Counted from the stretch's first letter, positions 43,618 to 53,209 are shown. The stretch is 64,000 nucleotides of DNA from Desulfogranum mediterraneum DSM 13871 (GCF_000429965.1 NZ_AUCW01000013.1:124001-188000), one strand, 5' to 3'. A program made the numbers and translations. Notes: generated from the sequence alone by a model not told the origin.

Positions 43618-45084
43618 CTAGAAGTTTTTCATGGCCTTGAAGAGCTTGCCGTTGTGGTCAAAGATCTCCACTTCCAGGGGCGTCTGGCCAGCGGTAATGG
43701 TGTGGGTGGCACAGGCCAGGCAGAGGTCATAGGGGCGGAAGGCCATCTCCACATAGTTGAGCATGCTCTCGCTCACCTCGCCGCCCCGAATGAAATGCTT
43801 GGCCGCCTTTTTCACGGCCAGGTTGATGGGCGCGTTGTTATGGGTGGTGGCCACGATCAGGTTGGCGTCGGTGACGATCCCCTTGTCATCGGTGCAGTAG
43901 TGATGGATCAGGGTGCCCCGGGGCGCCTCGATGATCCCCACCCCTTCTCCGGGACAGGAGGTGGGCTTGTTCCAGATATCCTTGGAGGTGATCTCGGGAT
44001 CACGGGACAGGGCCAGACATTTTTCCGCGGCATTGAGCATCTCGATGGCCCGGGCCCAGTGGTAGGCCAGGATATTATGGACCGGCTTGGCCCCGAAGGT
44101 GGCGTGAAAGCGCTCAAAATGGGCCTGGGCCTTGGGGGTATCCATACCCTTGGCAATATTCATCCTGGCCAGGGGGCCGACGGAGTAGATGTTGGTACCG
44201 GGTCCCTCGACGATGCCCTGCCAGTCGCCGATCTTCTTCTGATAGGGAAACTTGAGGTAGGTCCAGGGCTGGACCCGCTCCGAGATGAAGTCCAGGTACT
44301 CCTTACCCTGGAAGCTGCCCACCGGATTGCCACCACTGTCGATGATCTTCTGGGTGCCTTCGTAGTAGGTGATCTGGTCCTGGTCATTGACCGAGCCCAT
44401 GTAGCCCACCTCCACCTTGAAGACATCCCCGGTGACCAGCTCCATGTAGGCGTCATTCTTAAGGACCACGTCATCAAAGATCTTGAGCGTCATCTCGCCC
44501 AGTTCCACCAGTTCCTCGGACCAGGCCTCTACCTGCCTGCGCTCCTCCTCATCCAGCCCCTTGGACCAGCCCCCAGGCAGGGCTGCCACGGCATGGTTGG
44601 GCTTGCCGCCGAGCAGTTCAAAGATCTTCACGGCCAGGCCGCGCTTGCGCAGGACCTCACGACCGAGCTCGACTCCGACCTTGTTGATCAAGCCGACCAC
44701 GTTGCGCTCGGCCGGGTTGGCCTCCGGTCCGACCACAAAATCGGGAAATCCCAGGGCATAGAGGATGACCGCGTGGTCTTCCACATAGTGGGCATTAAAG
44801 AAGAGCTCCCGCAGTTTCTGACCGGCCGGGGGCGGGGTGACTCCAAAGACCCCGTCCGCCGCCTTGGTGGAGGCCATATAGTGGACCCCACGGCAGACCC
44901 CGCAGACCGTGGACACGGTCCGGGGCACCTCTTCCATGGGCATGCCCTGTAAGAACTTCTCAAATCCCCTGAACTCAACGGTCTGGAAGAAGGCATCATC
45001 CACGTTGCCGTTGTCATCGAGGAAGATGGCAATCTTGCCATGCCCCTCCAAGCGGGTGATCGGATTAATCTCAATCTTTTTCAT
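43618..45084 (-). CDS. mvhA: [NiFe]-hydrogenase large subunit, group 3 MvhA type, 488 aa
   Basis: Catalytic subunit binding the Ni-Fe centre that splits H2. The N-terminal ligand motif has Cys61 and Cys64 (STVCGVCRGVHY). The C-terminal ligands are Cys455 and Cys458 in DLCLACATH, with a Leu where most relatives have Pro. The predicted cleavage follows His461, leaving a 27-residue tail for the neighbouring protease. The start at 45084 (MKKIEINPITRLEGHG) has an AAGGA site and matches the family; the upstream extension does not. Electrons pass to MvhG and then via MvhD to the Hdr proteins. Confidence 0.95.
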   Translation of the reverse strand: MKKIEINPITRLEGHGKIAIFLDDNGNVDDAFFQTVEFRGFEKFLQGMPMEEVPRTVSTVCGVCRGVHYMASTKAADGVFGVTPPPAGQKLRELFFNAHYVEDHAVILYALGFPDFVVGPEANPAERNVVGLINKVGVELGREVLRKRGLAVKIFELLGGKPNHAVAALPGGWSKGLDEEERRQVEAWSEELVELGEMTLKIFDDVVLKNDAYMELVTGDVFKVEVGYMGSVNDQDQITYYEGTQKIIDSGGNPVGSFQGKEYLDFISERVQPWTYLKFPYQKKIGDWQGIVEGPGTNIYSVGPLARMNIAKGMDTPKAQAHFERFHATFGAKPVHNILAYHWARAIEMLNAAEKCLALSRDPEITSKDIWNKPTSCPGEGVGIIEAPRGTLIHHYCTDDKGIVTDANLIVATTHNNAPINLAVKKAAKHFIRGGEVSESMLNYVEMAFRPYDLCLACATHTITAGQTPLEVEIFDHNGKLFKAMKNF

Positions 45085-45214
45085 GGTGCTGTTCCTTGCA
45101 ATCTCTGCATCACCACCCGGCCTCCGAAGCCGGGTGTCTGTTTCTTGGCGGGCCAAGCCTCTTTAAGGCTGGCTACGGCAGGGCCCGATTACCGATACGT
45201 CCCTTGCCGGGCCT

Positions 45215-46201
45215 TTACTTGTCCTTCAAGGCCGCAACCTTGCGGTTGAGGCTGCCGGCGGTGTGGGCATAACGGTAAAACATCTTGGCCATATCGTTAT
45301 ACTTGTCGATAAACTGATCCACGGCCGCATCATCGGCCATGCTGGAGGCGATGGTGGACACGCAACGGGCCCCAAAGTCCTTGATCCCGGGAAGCGGACC
45401 GCCACAGCCCCGACAGGGCATGTTGACGTTCAGACAGGAGCCCTCACAGTCACCCTGGGTGACCGGGCCAAAGCACATATAGCCCTGCTGAAGCAGGCAG
45501 GTATCAGGATCCGGGGTACCGTCGATGGTCCGTTTGATCTCACCCACGGGCAGCCGCTCCTGACCGTTGCGCACCGGGTTACGGGAACAGGAATCACAGA
45601 CCGCCTTGCCGCTGGTGATCCAGGAGCCTGGCGGGGGCAGCTCACCGGCCAGCAGCGAGGTCAGGATCTGGCCTACGAACTTGGGGTGGGGCGGACAGCC
45701 GCCCACATAGTACTCCACATCCACGATCTGATCGACGGTGGCACAGTTATCCAAGAGGGCCGGGATGGTCAGCTCATACTTGCCGTCCAGGAGATACTCG
45801 GGCGAGGGCATCACCCCGTCGGGGTTATCCGTGGAAAAGGAGTCCTGGTAGGCCTGCTTGAAGAGTTCCTCCTTGGTGTGGAGATCACCCAGGGCACCGA
45901 TACCGCCCAGGGTGGCGCAGGCACCAAAGGCCACCAGGACCTTGGACTTGGCCCGGAGCACCTTGACGGTGTGCTCATTCTCGGTGTTGCGGATCATGCC
46001 GTCCACAAAGGCCACATCAATGGAGTTATCCTCCATCTCCTCCAGGTCGCAATACTTGACATCCGCCACCGTGGGCGCCCAGAAGACGATCTCGATGGAC
46101 TCCAGGACATCAACCAGGACCTCGGAGAGGTCCACCACACTCATCTCGCAGCCGGCACATCCTCCGGCCAGCAGAAACGCCGTCTTTACCTTTGCTGCCA
46201 T
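45215..46201 (-). CDS. mvhG: F420-non-reducing-type hydrogenase small subunit (MvhG), 328 aa
   Basis: Iron-sulfur subunit that carries electrons away from the Ni-Fe site. The proximal cluster motif begins CAGCE near residues 15-19, with GACATLGG near 92-99 and a further Cys-rich region GGCPPHP near 166-172. The C-terminal part has CxxC-type motifs for additional clusters (CRGCGGPLPG near 267-276). The start at 46201 was chosen over a longer frame that overlaps mvhD. It begins 2 bases after the mvhD stop, and mvhA follows. Confidence 0.93.
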   Translation of the reverse strand: MAAKVKTAFLLAGGCAGCEMSVVDLSEVLVDVLESIEIVFWAPTVADVKYCDLEEMEDNSIDVAFVDGMIRNTENEHTVKVLRAKSKVLVAFGACATLGGIGALGDLHTKEELFKQAYQDSFSTDNPDGVMPSPEYLLDGKYELTIPALLDNCATVDQIVDVEYYVGGCPPHPKFVGQILTSLLAGELPPPGSWITSGKAVCDSCSRNPVRNGQERLPVGEIKRTIDGTPDPDTCLLQQGYMCFGPVTQGDCEGSCLNVNMPCRGCGGPLPGIKDFGARCVSTIASSMADDAAVDQFIDKYNDMAKMFYRYAHTAGSLNRKVAALKDK

Positions 46202-46203
46202 GG

Positions 46204-46617
46204 CTACACGCCCTCCTTGATGGGGTTGGGACCCAATTCCTGCAGTTCTTTGGTGAACTCCTCCACCACCTCGGCAAACCGGTAGCCCTCGGCTCCGGAG
46301 ATCCATTCCAGGCGGAATCGACGGGGATCAAAGCCGCTGTCTGCCAGAAGCTTGGCAAAGATCTTCATCCGTTGGCTGGTCTTATGGTTGCCGGTCTTGT
46401 AATGGCAGTCGCCAAAGTGGCAGCCGCCGACCAGAACCCCATCCGCACCCTGGGCAAAGGCCTCCAGGACATGCTCGGGTTCCACCCGGCCGGAGCAGGG
46501 TACCTTGATCAACTTGATGGAGGGGGGATACTTGGCCCGGAGGTTTCCTGCCAGGTCAGCACCGGCATAGGTACACCACTGACAGGCGAAGCCGACTATA
46601 TTGGGGCAAAATGACAT
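46204..46617 (-). CDS. mvhD: MvhD, [2Fe-2S] electron-transfer subunit linking hydrogenase to Hdr, 137 aa
   Basis: Small iron-sulfur protein that connects MvhAG to HdrA in the bifurcating supercomplex. Five cysteines characteristic of MvhD are present: Cys4, Cys12, Cys15, Cys41 and the pair in GGCHFGDCHY near residues 65-74. Normal length. It follows hdrB after 2 bases and precedes mvhG by 2 bases, so it is embedded in the operon. In methanogens this protein passes hydrogen-derived electrons to the HdrA flavin. Confidence 0.93.
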   Translation of the reverse strand: MSFCPNIVGFACQWCTYAGADLAGNLRAKYPPSIKLIKVPCSGRVEPEHVLEAFAQGADGVLVGGCHFGDCHYKTGNHKTSQRMKIFAKLLADSGFDPRRFRLEWISGAEGYRFAEVVEEFTKELQELGPNPIKEGV

Positions 46618-46619
46618 GA

Positions 46620-47537
46620 CTATGCTACCTCCTTGATCAGACGTTGTTCATCTTGAATCCTGGCGATGATCGCGCTGCGGTCGATCTGGGACAGGGCAGC
46701 CACCTGGCTGGGATCACAGCCCATGGCCAGGGCCAGCAACTGGGTGTAGTAGAAGGTGGGCAGCGGCTCAAAATCGATCTCGCCACGCTCCCTGAGGATA
46801 GGCTGGGACATGTCGAACTGGAGGAAGCAGGAGGAACAGGTGGTGACGATCATGTCCGCATCGGTCTCCTCCTTGATGCTCACCAGCTTCTCCTTAAAGA
46901 GCTTGAGGGATTTTTCCATGTCCGTGGAGCGCATCCCGCCCATGCCGCAGCAGGCCCCCAGGCGGGAGTAGTGGGGCACCTCGGCACCGGTGGCCTCACA
47001 GAGATCCTTGAGGATGGTGGGCTGGTAGGGATTCTCCTCCTTGACCGCATAGACATCCGAGGGCCAGAGGCTGTGGCAGCCGGTCTGAACCGCAATCTTC
47101 AGGCCGCCGAGGTCAAACTTCAGCCCCTCCCTGATCTTTTCCATCCCGACCTTCTTATGGAGTACATGGGCGATATGATAGATATCCGAAGTACCCTCAA
47201 AGCTGCGGTTGATCTTGGCCAGCTTCTGGTTGACCGTTCGGCGGCGCTCCCCGTCTTCCATGAAGTGTTTGGCCTCGGAGAGCACCCCAAAACAGGAGTT
47301 GCAGCCGGTCATGATGTCCAGCCCCTGCTCCTCGGCCAGGGTGATGTTACGGCTGGAGACCGCGCACCAGGTGTCCAGGTCAAAGGAGGGTGCCGTTCCC
47401 CAGGCAGGACAACATGCCGCGCCCTCCAGGTCCACGGGCTCTACCCCCAGGGGCGGCAGGATCTGCCGAATGGACTGTTCTATATCCGGTGCCTTGAGCG
47501 GGATATTACAGCCGAGATATAATCCAATTTTTTCCAT
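46620..47537 (-). CDS. hdrB: Heterodisulfide reductase subunit B (HdrB), 305 aa
   Basis: Subunit holding the unusual noncubane iron-sulfur clusters that reduce a disulfide. Two CCG domains are visible: the first from CCPAWGT near residues 42-48 to GCNSCFG near 79-85, and the second from GACCGMGG near 194-201 to TTCSSCFLQFD near 233-243. In methanogens the disulfide is CoM-S-S-CoB; in this kind of bacterium the partner is uncertain (a DsrC-type or other protein disulfide is plausible). The gene lies 17 bases after hdrC and 2 before mvhD. Confidence 0.94.
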   Translation of the reverse strand: MEKIGLYLGCNIPLKAPDIEQSIRQILPPLGVEPVDLEGAACCPAWGTAPSFDLDTWCAVSSRNITLAEEQGLDIMTGCNSCFGVLSEAKHFMEDGERRRTVNQKLAKINRSFEGTSDIYHIAHVLHKKVGMEKIREGLKFDLGGLKIAVQTGCHSLWPSDVYAVKEENPYQPTILKDLCEATGAEVPHYSRLGACCGMGGMRSTDMEKSLKLFKEKLVSIKEETDADMIVTTCSSCFLQFDMSQPILRERGEIDFEPLPTFYYTQLLALAMGCDPSQVAALSQIDRSAIIARIQDEQRLIKEVA

Positions 47538-47554
47538 TATCTCTCTCCTTATAT

Positions 47555-48058
47555 TTAAAACAGTCCCAACTCACCCATGGGTCCATTGTCGATGAGGGCC
47601 TGGATCTCTTCCTGGGCCTGCTTGTTGAAGGCCGAGGTCGGCGGCACTTCGGGCAGCCCCACCTGCCGACGCAGTTCCTTGGGGTCGGTGAACACGGCAT
47701 GGCCGGTCTCGTAGAGGTTCATCTGACTGGTCACCGCCGAGGTGGAGAAGGCCAGTTCATTGGCCTGGTAACGGCGGAAGGCAAAGACCACCTCCTGGGG
47801 ACGGACCCCCTGGGGACAGACCTCGGTACAGCGGTTACAGGCCTGACAACCCCAGGAAGAAGAATCTTCGATGATCTCTTCCAGCTGACCGTTGAGCAGG
47901 CTGCGGATGAGGTTGCGGCAGAGCAGCGGGAAGCCCGCCTTCACCCCGGGGCAGACCGCCGAACAGGCGCCGCACTGGACGCAGTTGAGAATCCCTGTCC
48001 CGCCGAAACCGATGATGGTTGCCACGGCTTCATCAATCTTCTTCTGTTCAACCAGCAT
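47555..48058 (-). CDS. hdrC: Heterodisulfide reductase subunit C (HdrC), 167 aa
   Basis: Ferredoxin-like subunit relaying electrons from HdrA to HdrB. Two [4Fe-4S] sites are encoded: CVQCGACSAVCP near residues 25-36 and CQACNRCTEVCP near 71-82. The length and helical C-terminus are typical. The start overlaps the end of hdrA by 11 bases, indicating coupled translation. Confidence 0.94.
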   Translation of the reverse strand: MLVEQKKIDEAVATIIGFGGTGILNCVQCGACSAVCPGVKAGFPLLCRNLIRSLLNGQLEEIIEDSSSWGCQACNRCTEVCPQGVRPQEVVFAFRRYQANELAFSTSAVTSQMNLYETGHAVFTDPKELRRQVGLPEVPPTSAFNKQAQEEIQALIDNGPMGELGLF

Positions 48059-50078
48059 GATTTCTTCCCCCTGAGGTCAGCGCCGCTATCTGGGCAAAAA
48101 TCTGATCTTCTTCGTAGCCATGGAGCACGATGGCTCCAGACGGACAGGCCGAGGTGCAAACCCCGCAGCCCTTACAGGCGCTCATCTCGATGGCAGCCCG
48201 GGCAGTTCCGGCCCACTCGGACATGGCAATGGCATCGTAGGGACAGAGCGGTACGCAGATACCACAGCCCGAACAGTTCTCCGGGATAATCTCGGAGATG
48301 ATGGGCTCGATCTTGACCCTGCCCTGGGCCAGGGGTACGGCTGCGGCCGCGGCCGCACCCTTGGCCTGGGAAACGGTATCCGGAATATCCTTGGGACCCT
48401 GACAGCAACCGGCCAGAAACAGACCTTCGGTTGAGGTCTCCACCGGACCGAGCTTGGGATGCAGTTCCCTGAAAAAGTTGGAGCCGCAGAACTGCAGTCC
48501 CAGCTTCTGGGCCAGCCCCTGGGCATCCTCGGGCAGCTCCACGGCGGTGGCCAGGACCACCAGATCCGAGGCATACTCAATGCTCTCGGCTGATTCCATG
48601 TCATAGGCCAGGACCCGCAGTTTATCCTCAGGCAACATCTCCAGACCACCTACCTTGCCCTTGAAGAAGTTGATGCCCATCCGGCGGGCACCGGTGTAGT
48701 ACTCGTCGTAATCCTTGCCTGCGGTACGGACGTCGATGAAGTGCATGTTGATCACCAACTCGGGGTACTTCTCCTTCAACAGCCGGGCCTGCTTGATCAT
48801 GTACATGCAGCAGAAGCGGGAACAGTAGGTGTGGAAGTTGGCATCACGGGAGCCCATGCAGGAGACAAAGGTGATGGTCTTGGGCTTCTGGTTGTCCGAG
48901 GGACGGAGCAGCTTGCCTTCAGTGGGCCCGGTGGCGGAGATGATCCGCTCCAGCTGGAGGGCGGTGATCACGTTGGGCGAATCCGGGGCCATCTCCTTGA
49001 ACCAGCCCTTGTCCATTACCTGGTAACCGGTGGCCACCACGATGGAACCCACCTCCACCTCCTTGATCCGTCCTCCCGGGTCCAGGGGCAGGCTGCGATT
49101 GATGGCATCTGCAGGGCAGGCCTTTTCACAGGGCGCCAGGATGGGTGCGCCGGTTTTCTTGTTCAGCTTGGGCTCACTGCCGATCTCGCGGCCGCCGCAG
49201 TTGATGCAGGCATCCATGTCGATGACCGCCTTCTTGGGCACGGCCTGGGGAAACATGATAAAGGCGGCCCGCCGGTCAGAGAGGCCGGCATTGAACTCGT
49301 CCGGGGTCTTGGCCGGGCACTTGGCCGCACAGTCGCCGCAGCCGGTGCACTTGTCCCAGTCCACATAGGCCTGCTTCCGACGGATCTTGACCGAAAAGTT
49401 ACCGATATAGCCGCTTACATCATCCACCTCGCTGTAGGTCAGGGTCTCGATGTTGGGATGGTTGTAGGCGTCCACCATCATCGGGGTGAGGATACAGGCG
49501 GAACAGTCGTTGGTGGGAAAGGTCTTGTCCAGCTGGGCCATGACCCCGCCGATGGAGGGGGTCTTTTCCACCAGAAAGGTCTTGTGGCCCATGTTGGCCA
49601 GTTCCAGGGCGGCGCTGATTCCGCCGATACCGCCGCCGATGACCAGGGCTGCGTCGGTGACATCGACAAACTTATCTTCCAGAGGCTCCAGATGCCGGGC
49701 CTTGCCCACGGCCGAGGCCACCACCAGCTTGGCCTTCTCGGTGGCACCCTCATGATCATGACCGTGGACCCAGCTGGCCTGATCACGGATATTGGCCATC
49801 TCAAAGAGGTATTTATTCAGGCCCGCCTTTTCGATTGCAGCTCGAAAAATAGGTTCATGGGTCCTGGGGGTACAGGCTGCTACCACCACTCGGTCAACCA
49901 GTCCATCTCGTACATCCTGCTTGACCATTTCCTGCCCTGAATCAGAACACATGAAAAGATCTTTTCGTGCGATAACGACGTCCGGCAAGGTCTCGGCATA
50001 ATCACGAACCGCTGAGACGTCAATAACGCCGGCAATGTTTGAACCACAATGACAGACATACACGCCGACTTTTGCCAT
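48048..50078 (-). CDS. hdrA: Heterodisulfide reductase subunit A (HdrA), FAD electron-bifurcating, 676 aa
   Basis: Flavin core of the complex, where hydride-derived electrons are split toward ferredoxin and the disulfide. The FAD-binding GGGIGG motif lies at residues 148-153. An N-terminal cysteine region (Cys9, Cys11, Cys44, Cys69) fits an extra cluster. An inserted ferredoxin site has Cys244, Cys247, Cys250 and Cys254, and two C-terminal clusters are CSGCGICVPLCP and CKGCGVCTSACP near 610-655. All cysteines appear as Cys; no in-frame TGA suggests selenocysteine. It is the first gene of the operon. Confidence 0.95.
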   Translation of the reverse strand: MAKVGVYVCHCGSNIAGVIDVSAVRDYAETLPDVVIARKDLFMCSDSGQEMVKQDVRDGLVDRVVVAACTPRTHEPIFRAAIEKAGLNKYLFEMANIRDQASWVHGHDHEGATEKAKLVVASAVGKARHLEPLEDKFVDVTDAALVIGGGIGGISAALELANMGHKTFLVEKTPSIGGVMAQLDKTFPTNDCSACILTPMMVDAYNHPNIETLTYSEVDDVSGYIGNFSVKIRRKQAYVDWDKCTGCGDCAAKCPAKTPDEFNAGLSDRRAAFIMFPQAVPKKAVIDMDACINCGGREIGSEPKLNKKTGAPILAPCEKACPADAINRSLPLDPGGRIKEVEVGSIVVATGYQVMDKGWFKEMAPDSPNVITALQLERIISATGPTEGKLLRPSDNQKPKTITFVSCMGSRDANFHTYCSRFCCMYMIKQARLLKEKYPELVINMHFIDVRTAGKDYDEYYTGARRMGINFFKGKVGGLEMLPEDKLRVLAYDMESAESIEYASDLVVLATAVELPEDAQGLAQKLGLQFCGSNFFRELHPKLGPVETSTEGLFLAGCCQGPKDIPDTVSQAKGAAAAAAVPLAQGRVKIEPIISEIIPENCSGCGICVPLCPYDAIAMSEWAGTARAAIEMSACKGCGVCTSACPSGAIVLHGYEEDQIFAQIAALTSGGRNHAG

Positions 50079-50646
50079 ACGGGCCTCCTTTTGGTTTTGG
50101 GGTTACTCCGGAAAAAGGTACTCCACTCGACTGGACCATAGCGACGATACCCGGCGGCAACTCCAGCACCGCAGCTAACATCACTACAACTGAACAAAAC
50201 CATCAGTCCGGCATATATCTGCATGGCTTAGCTCATTCTTTTCTCCTGCTGTTGTACACATGGAAACTGCAACTTCGCAAGACTTTTTCGCACAATTAGC
50301 ACAGCAAAATGCAATCCGGCCACAGCGGCTGGGAAAAAGCGGCAAGCAAGCCGCCATATTCACGCATAATCAATAGATTCAAGCCTCCTGCAAAAGCTCA
50401 CCGCCCCAAAATCCTTGGCCCGACCCGCAACATCTTAGCCGTCACAAAGTTGCTTAGCCAGGGAAAACCTGAAAAAGGCACACGCCAATAGCACAACTCG
50501 CACAACAAACATAGCCATCTCTCGCCTCGGTAACAGATCTGCAGATCCGCTCCTCTCATTTGCAGCGTGAGCTTTAGGATCATTTCTGATACCTTAAGAG
50601 AGAGGTTCGGCAACACTATTCAGAGCGGCGGAGCACGGCTATCCCC
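50079..50646. other. Intergenic region upstream of the hdr/mvh operon
   Basis: Divergent 568-base region between hdrA and an MFS gene. No supported gene. A weak minus-strand promoter (TTGCGA near 50276, TGTACA near 50255) may drive hdrA, but the match is poor. I looked for a Rex-type TTGTnA...TnACAA site and saw no convincing one. Confidence 0.45.
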
Positions 50647-51927
50647 ATGAACATCCAAGCAACCACATCCCGGGAAGAACGAAGCTGGATCCTCTACGAT
50701 GCAGGCAACTCGGCCTTTGTGCTGATCATGGTCACTGCCATCATGCCCCTCTTTTTCAAGGAGTATGCAGCCGCCGGACAGTCGGCAGTGACCGCCACCG
50801 CCAACTGGGGATTTGCCAACTCATCGGCATCCCTGATCCTGGCCCTGCTCGCCCCCTTTCTGGGAGCCCTGGCCGACTATCCAGGACAAAAGAAACGATT
50901 CCTGAGCCTCTTCCTCTGCCTGGGCCTCCTTTCCACCCTGGGACTGACCCTGATCGGTCAAGGCCAGTGGCTGTTCTGCCTGCTCCTCTTTGTCTGGGCC
51001 CGGGTGGGCTGGGCCGGGGCCAACATCTTCTACGACGCCCTGCTCACCGATGTCACCAGCCCTGAGCGGATGGACACGGTCTCTGCCCGGGGCTACGGCT
51101 ACGGCTACATCGGCTCCGTCATCCCCTTTCTTGCCGTCATCGGCCTGATCCTCACGGCTGACCCGGGCCCCACCCTGCTCGCTCCGCTGCGGGTCAAGCT
51201 CGGTTTTGTCCTGGTGGCCCTCTGGTGGCTCCTCTTCTCCCTGCCCCTGCTCAAGAATGTCCACCAGACCCACGCCCTGGCGGCCGCCCAGGCACCGGTC
51301 CGGGAGAGCCTGCGCCGACTGGCGGCCACCTTTGGCCGGGTCCGAAGCCACCGCCAGATCTTCCTCTTCCTGCTGGCCTACTTCTTCTATATCGACGGGG
51401 TGGGAACCATCATCACCATGTCCATGGCCTATGGCCGGGACCTGGGATTCGGCGTAGCCCTGCTCATCGGCGTCCTGCTCTTCATCCAGGTGGTGGCCTT
51501 CCCCTTTGCCCTGCTCTACGGCCGCTTGGCCGTTCGTTTTTCCACCCGAACCATGCTCCTGGCAGGGATCGGTATCTATATCCTGGCCACCCTGCTGGCC
51601 TTTCTCCTCCCGGCCATGGATAACCTGGTGTGGAAAACCACCGTCTTCTGGGGGATCGCCCTCTTGATCGCCTCGGCCATGGGCGGGATTCAGGCCCTGA
51701 GCCGGAGCTACTACGCCAGGCTGATCCCGGCGGAGCAGTCTGCTGAATTTTTCGGTATCTATAATATCTGCGGAAAATTTGCCGCCATCAGCGGCCCGGC
51801 CCTGATGGGCCTGGTGGCACGCCTGAGCGGCGAGACCCGCTGGGGGGTCTTGAGCCTGGTCCTCCTCTTTGTTGCCGGCGGCCTGCTCCTCCTGCTGGTG
51901 GAGCAGAGGGAACAGCCCTTGAAATAA
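50647..51927 (+). CDS. UMF1-type MFS transporter (Atg22-like), 426 aa
   Basis: Twelve-segment transporter. The N-terminal ERSWILYDAGNSAF near residues 11-24 and the ARVGWAGANIFYDALLTDV stretch near 118-136 are marks of the UMF1/Atg22 group of the major facilitator superfamily. Fungal Atg22 exports amino acids from the vacuole; the bacterial members' substrates are mostly unknown. Full length. The shortened NIS synthetase-like gene starts 64 bases downstream on the same strand, so this transporter may move that protein's product or substrate. Confidence 0.88.
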   Translation: MNIQATTSREERSWILYDAGNSAFVLIMVTAIMPLFFKEYAAAGQSAVTATANWGFANSSASLILALLAPFLGALADYPGQKKRFLSLFLCLGLLSTLGLTLIGQGQWLFCLLLFVWARVGWAGANIFYDALLTDVTSPERMDTVSARGYGYGYIGSVIPFLAVIGLILTADPGPTLLAPLRVKLGFVLVALWWLLFSLPLLKNVHQTHALAAAQAPVRESLRRLAATFGRVRSHRQIFLFLLAYFFYIDGVGTIITMSMAYGRDLGFGVALLIGVLLFIQVVAFPFALLYGRLAVRFSTRTMLLAGIGIYILATLLAFLLPAMDNLVWKTTVFWGIALLIASAMGGIQALSRSYYARLIPAEQSAEFFGIYNICGKFAAISGPALMGLVARLSGETRWGVLSLVLLFVAGGLLLLLVEQREQPLK

Positions 51928-51991
51928 GCAGCAGAGCAGAACCGGGCAGGCACAACCCCGTCACCCCCAGTCTTCCTTACTGAGGTACCTT

Positions 51992-53209
51992 ATGAACTCT
52001 TCTCTGGTCTATCGCGATCGCTACTGCAACCAAGGAACCAGGACCTACTCCATCCACGCCGACTACACCGAGGCAGCGCCCCGCTATCAGCCCCAATCCG
52101 AGCTCGCCTCCTTTGCCCTCACCCCCTGGGCCGTTCCCCGGGAACTGGTCCGGATCTACACCGCCAACCCGCCGGCAGAGCTCCTCCAACACTACCTGGG
52201 CCCGGACAGGGTGCTCTTCTGTGTCCACCCCCAGGTCCTGGAGTCCCTGCCCGACGACCCCTATCTGCTCAGCCTGCAGAGGCGGGGCACAGCGGCTCCT
52301 GCCATCACGGTCGCCCCCAGCTCCTCCACCAGGACCCTCTATGTGCTCGATCAAGAGCCAGGCTTCCACGCCCTCAAGGTCCACTTCCCCTTCCGGGTCT
52401 CCCGCTACGGCCGCAAGATGCGGGACGAGGTGGTGGAGCAGGCCATCGCCGTCTCCCTGGAACTGGAGCAGGCCATCGATCGGTTTGAGCCCGGCTTTGC
52501 CTTCTTACGGGAGGTGATCGGCATCTCCCACCGCAGCCTGGACCGTAGCGATAATCGGGGAGAAAACTGGGGCTACCTGGTCCGGGAGATGAGCCCCTTT
52601 CCCCTGGTTGACGGGCCCAGGGAGCTGATCCCAGGATTTGCCCTCTATGGTGAGAACTCACTGGATCCCGACCAAGCGCCCCTGCTCTTTGAGCTCATCG
52701 GCGAGGAGAAGCCCCTGGGATATATCCTGGAGCGCATCATGTTCCCCCTCATCCGCCACTGGGTAAACTGCTTCCGAAGCTGCGGCTTCATGCTGGAACC
52801 CCACGGCCAGAACATCCTGCTGGAGCTGGATGGGGCCGGTCGGATCCAACGCCTGGTCCACCGGGATCTGAGCGTGGGCATCGATATGCGGTTGCGCCGG
52901 CTGCAGGGCCTCTCCTCGGCCCACCTGAACCAATACAACCGAATGGAGAACGGTGCCTTCAACTCCATCACCTATGACATGTTCATGGGCCACCATTTTT
53001 TTGAACGGCTGGTCAGCTGTTGCCGCCAACGCCATCCCCGGCTCAGCCTGGCAGCATTCCAGACCCCCTGCAGGGAGCTCTTTGCCCAGATCTTTCCGGA
53101 ACACCGGGATTTTCTGCCGCCAACCATCCACTACTTCAGCGAACAGCGGGACCAATTCAACAAACCCCTTTACCAGGACACCGGCACACCACCCCGGTGG
53201 CGGCCCTGA
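51992..53209 (+). CDS. NIS siderophore-synthetase-like (IucA/IucC C-terminal type) protein, 405 aa
   Basis: Several conserved positions of NRPS-independent siderophore synthetases are recognisable in order: an HPQ segment at 79-81 (like HPWQ), SSSTRT at 110-115 (like S-x-R-T), an ALKV lysine at 129, EPHGQN at 269-274 and HRD at 290-292. True members of that family are about 580-620 residues and begin with an HPxHK-containing region of some 150 residues. That part is absent here, and the protein starts intact with a GAGG ribosome site. It may be a minimal ligase, a regulator, or a divergent enzyme. The family call is moderate and the function is open. Confidence 0.65.
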   Translation: MNSSLVYRDRYCNQGTRTYSIHADYTEAAPRYQPQSELASFALTPWAVPRELVRIYTANPPAELLQHYLGPDRVLFCVHPQVLESLPDDPYLLSLQRRGTAAPAITVAPSSSTRTLYVLDQEPGFHALKVHFPFRVSRYGRKMRDEVVEQAIAVSLELEQAIDRFEPGFAFLREVIGISHRSLDRSDNRGENWGYLVREMSPFPLVDGPRELIPGFALYGENSLDPDQAPLLFELIGEEKPLGYILERIMFPLIRHWVNCFRSCGFMLEPHGQNILLELDGAGRIQRLVHRDLSVGIDMRLRRLQGLSSAHLNQYNRMENGAFNSITYDMFMGHHFFERLVSCCRQRHPRLSLAAFQTPCRELFAQIFPEHRDFLPPTIHYFSEQRDQFNKPLYQDTGTPPRWRP

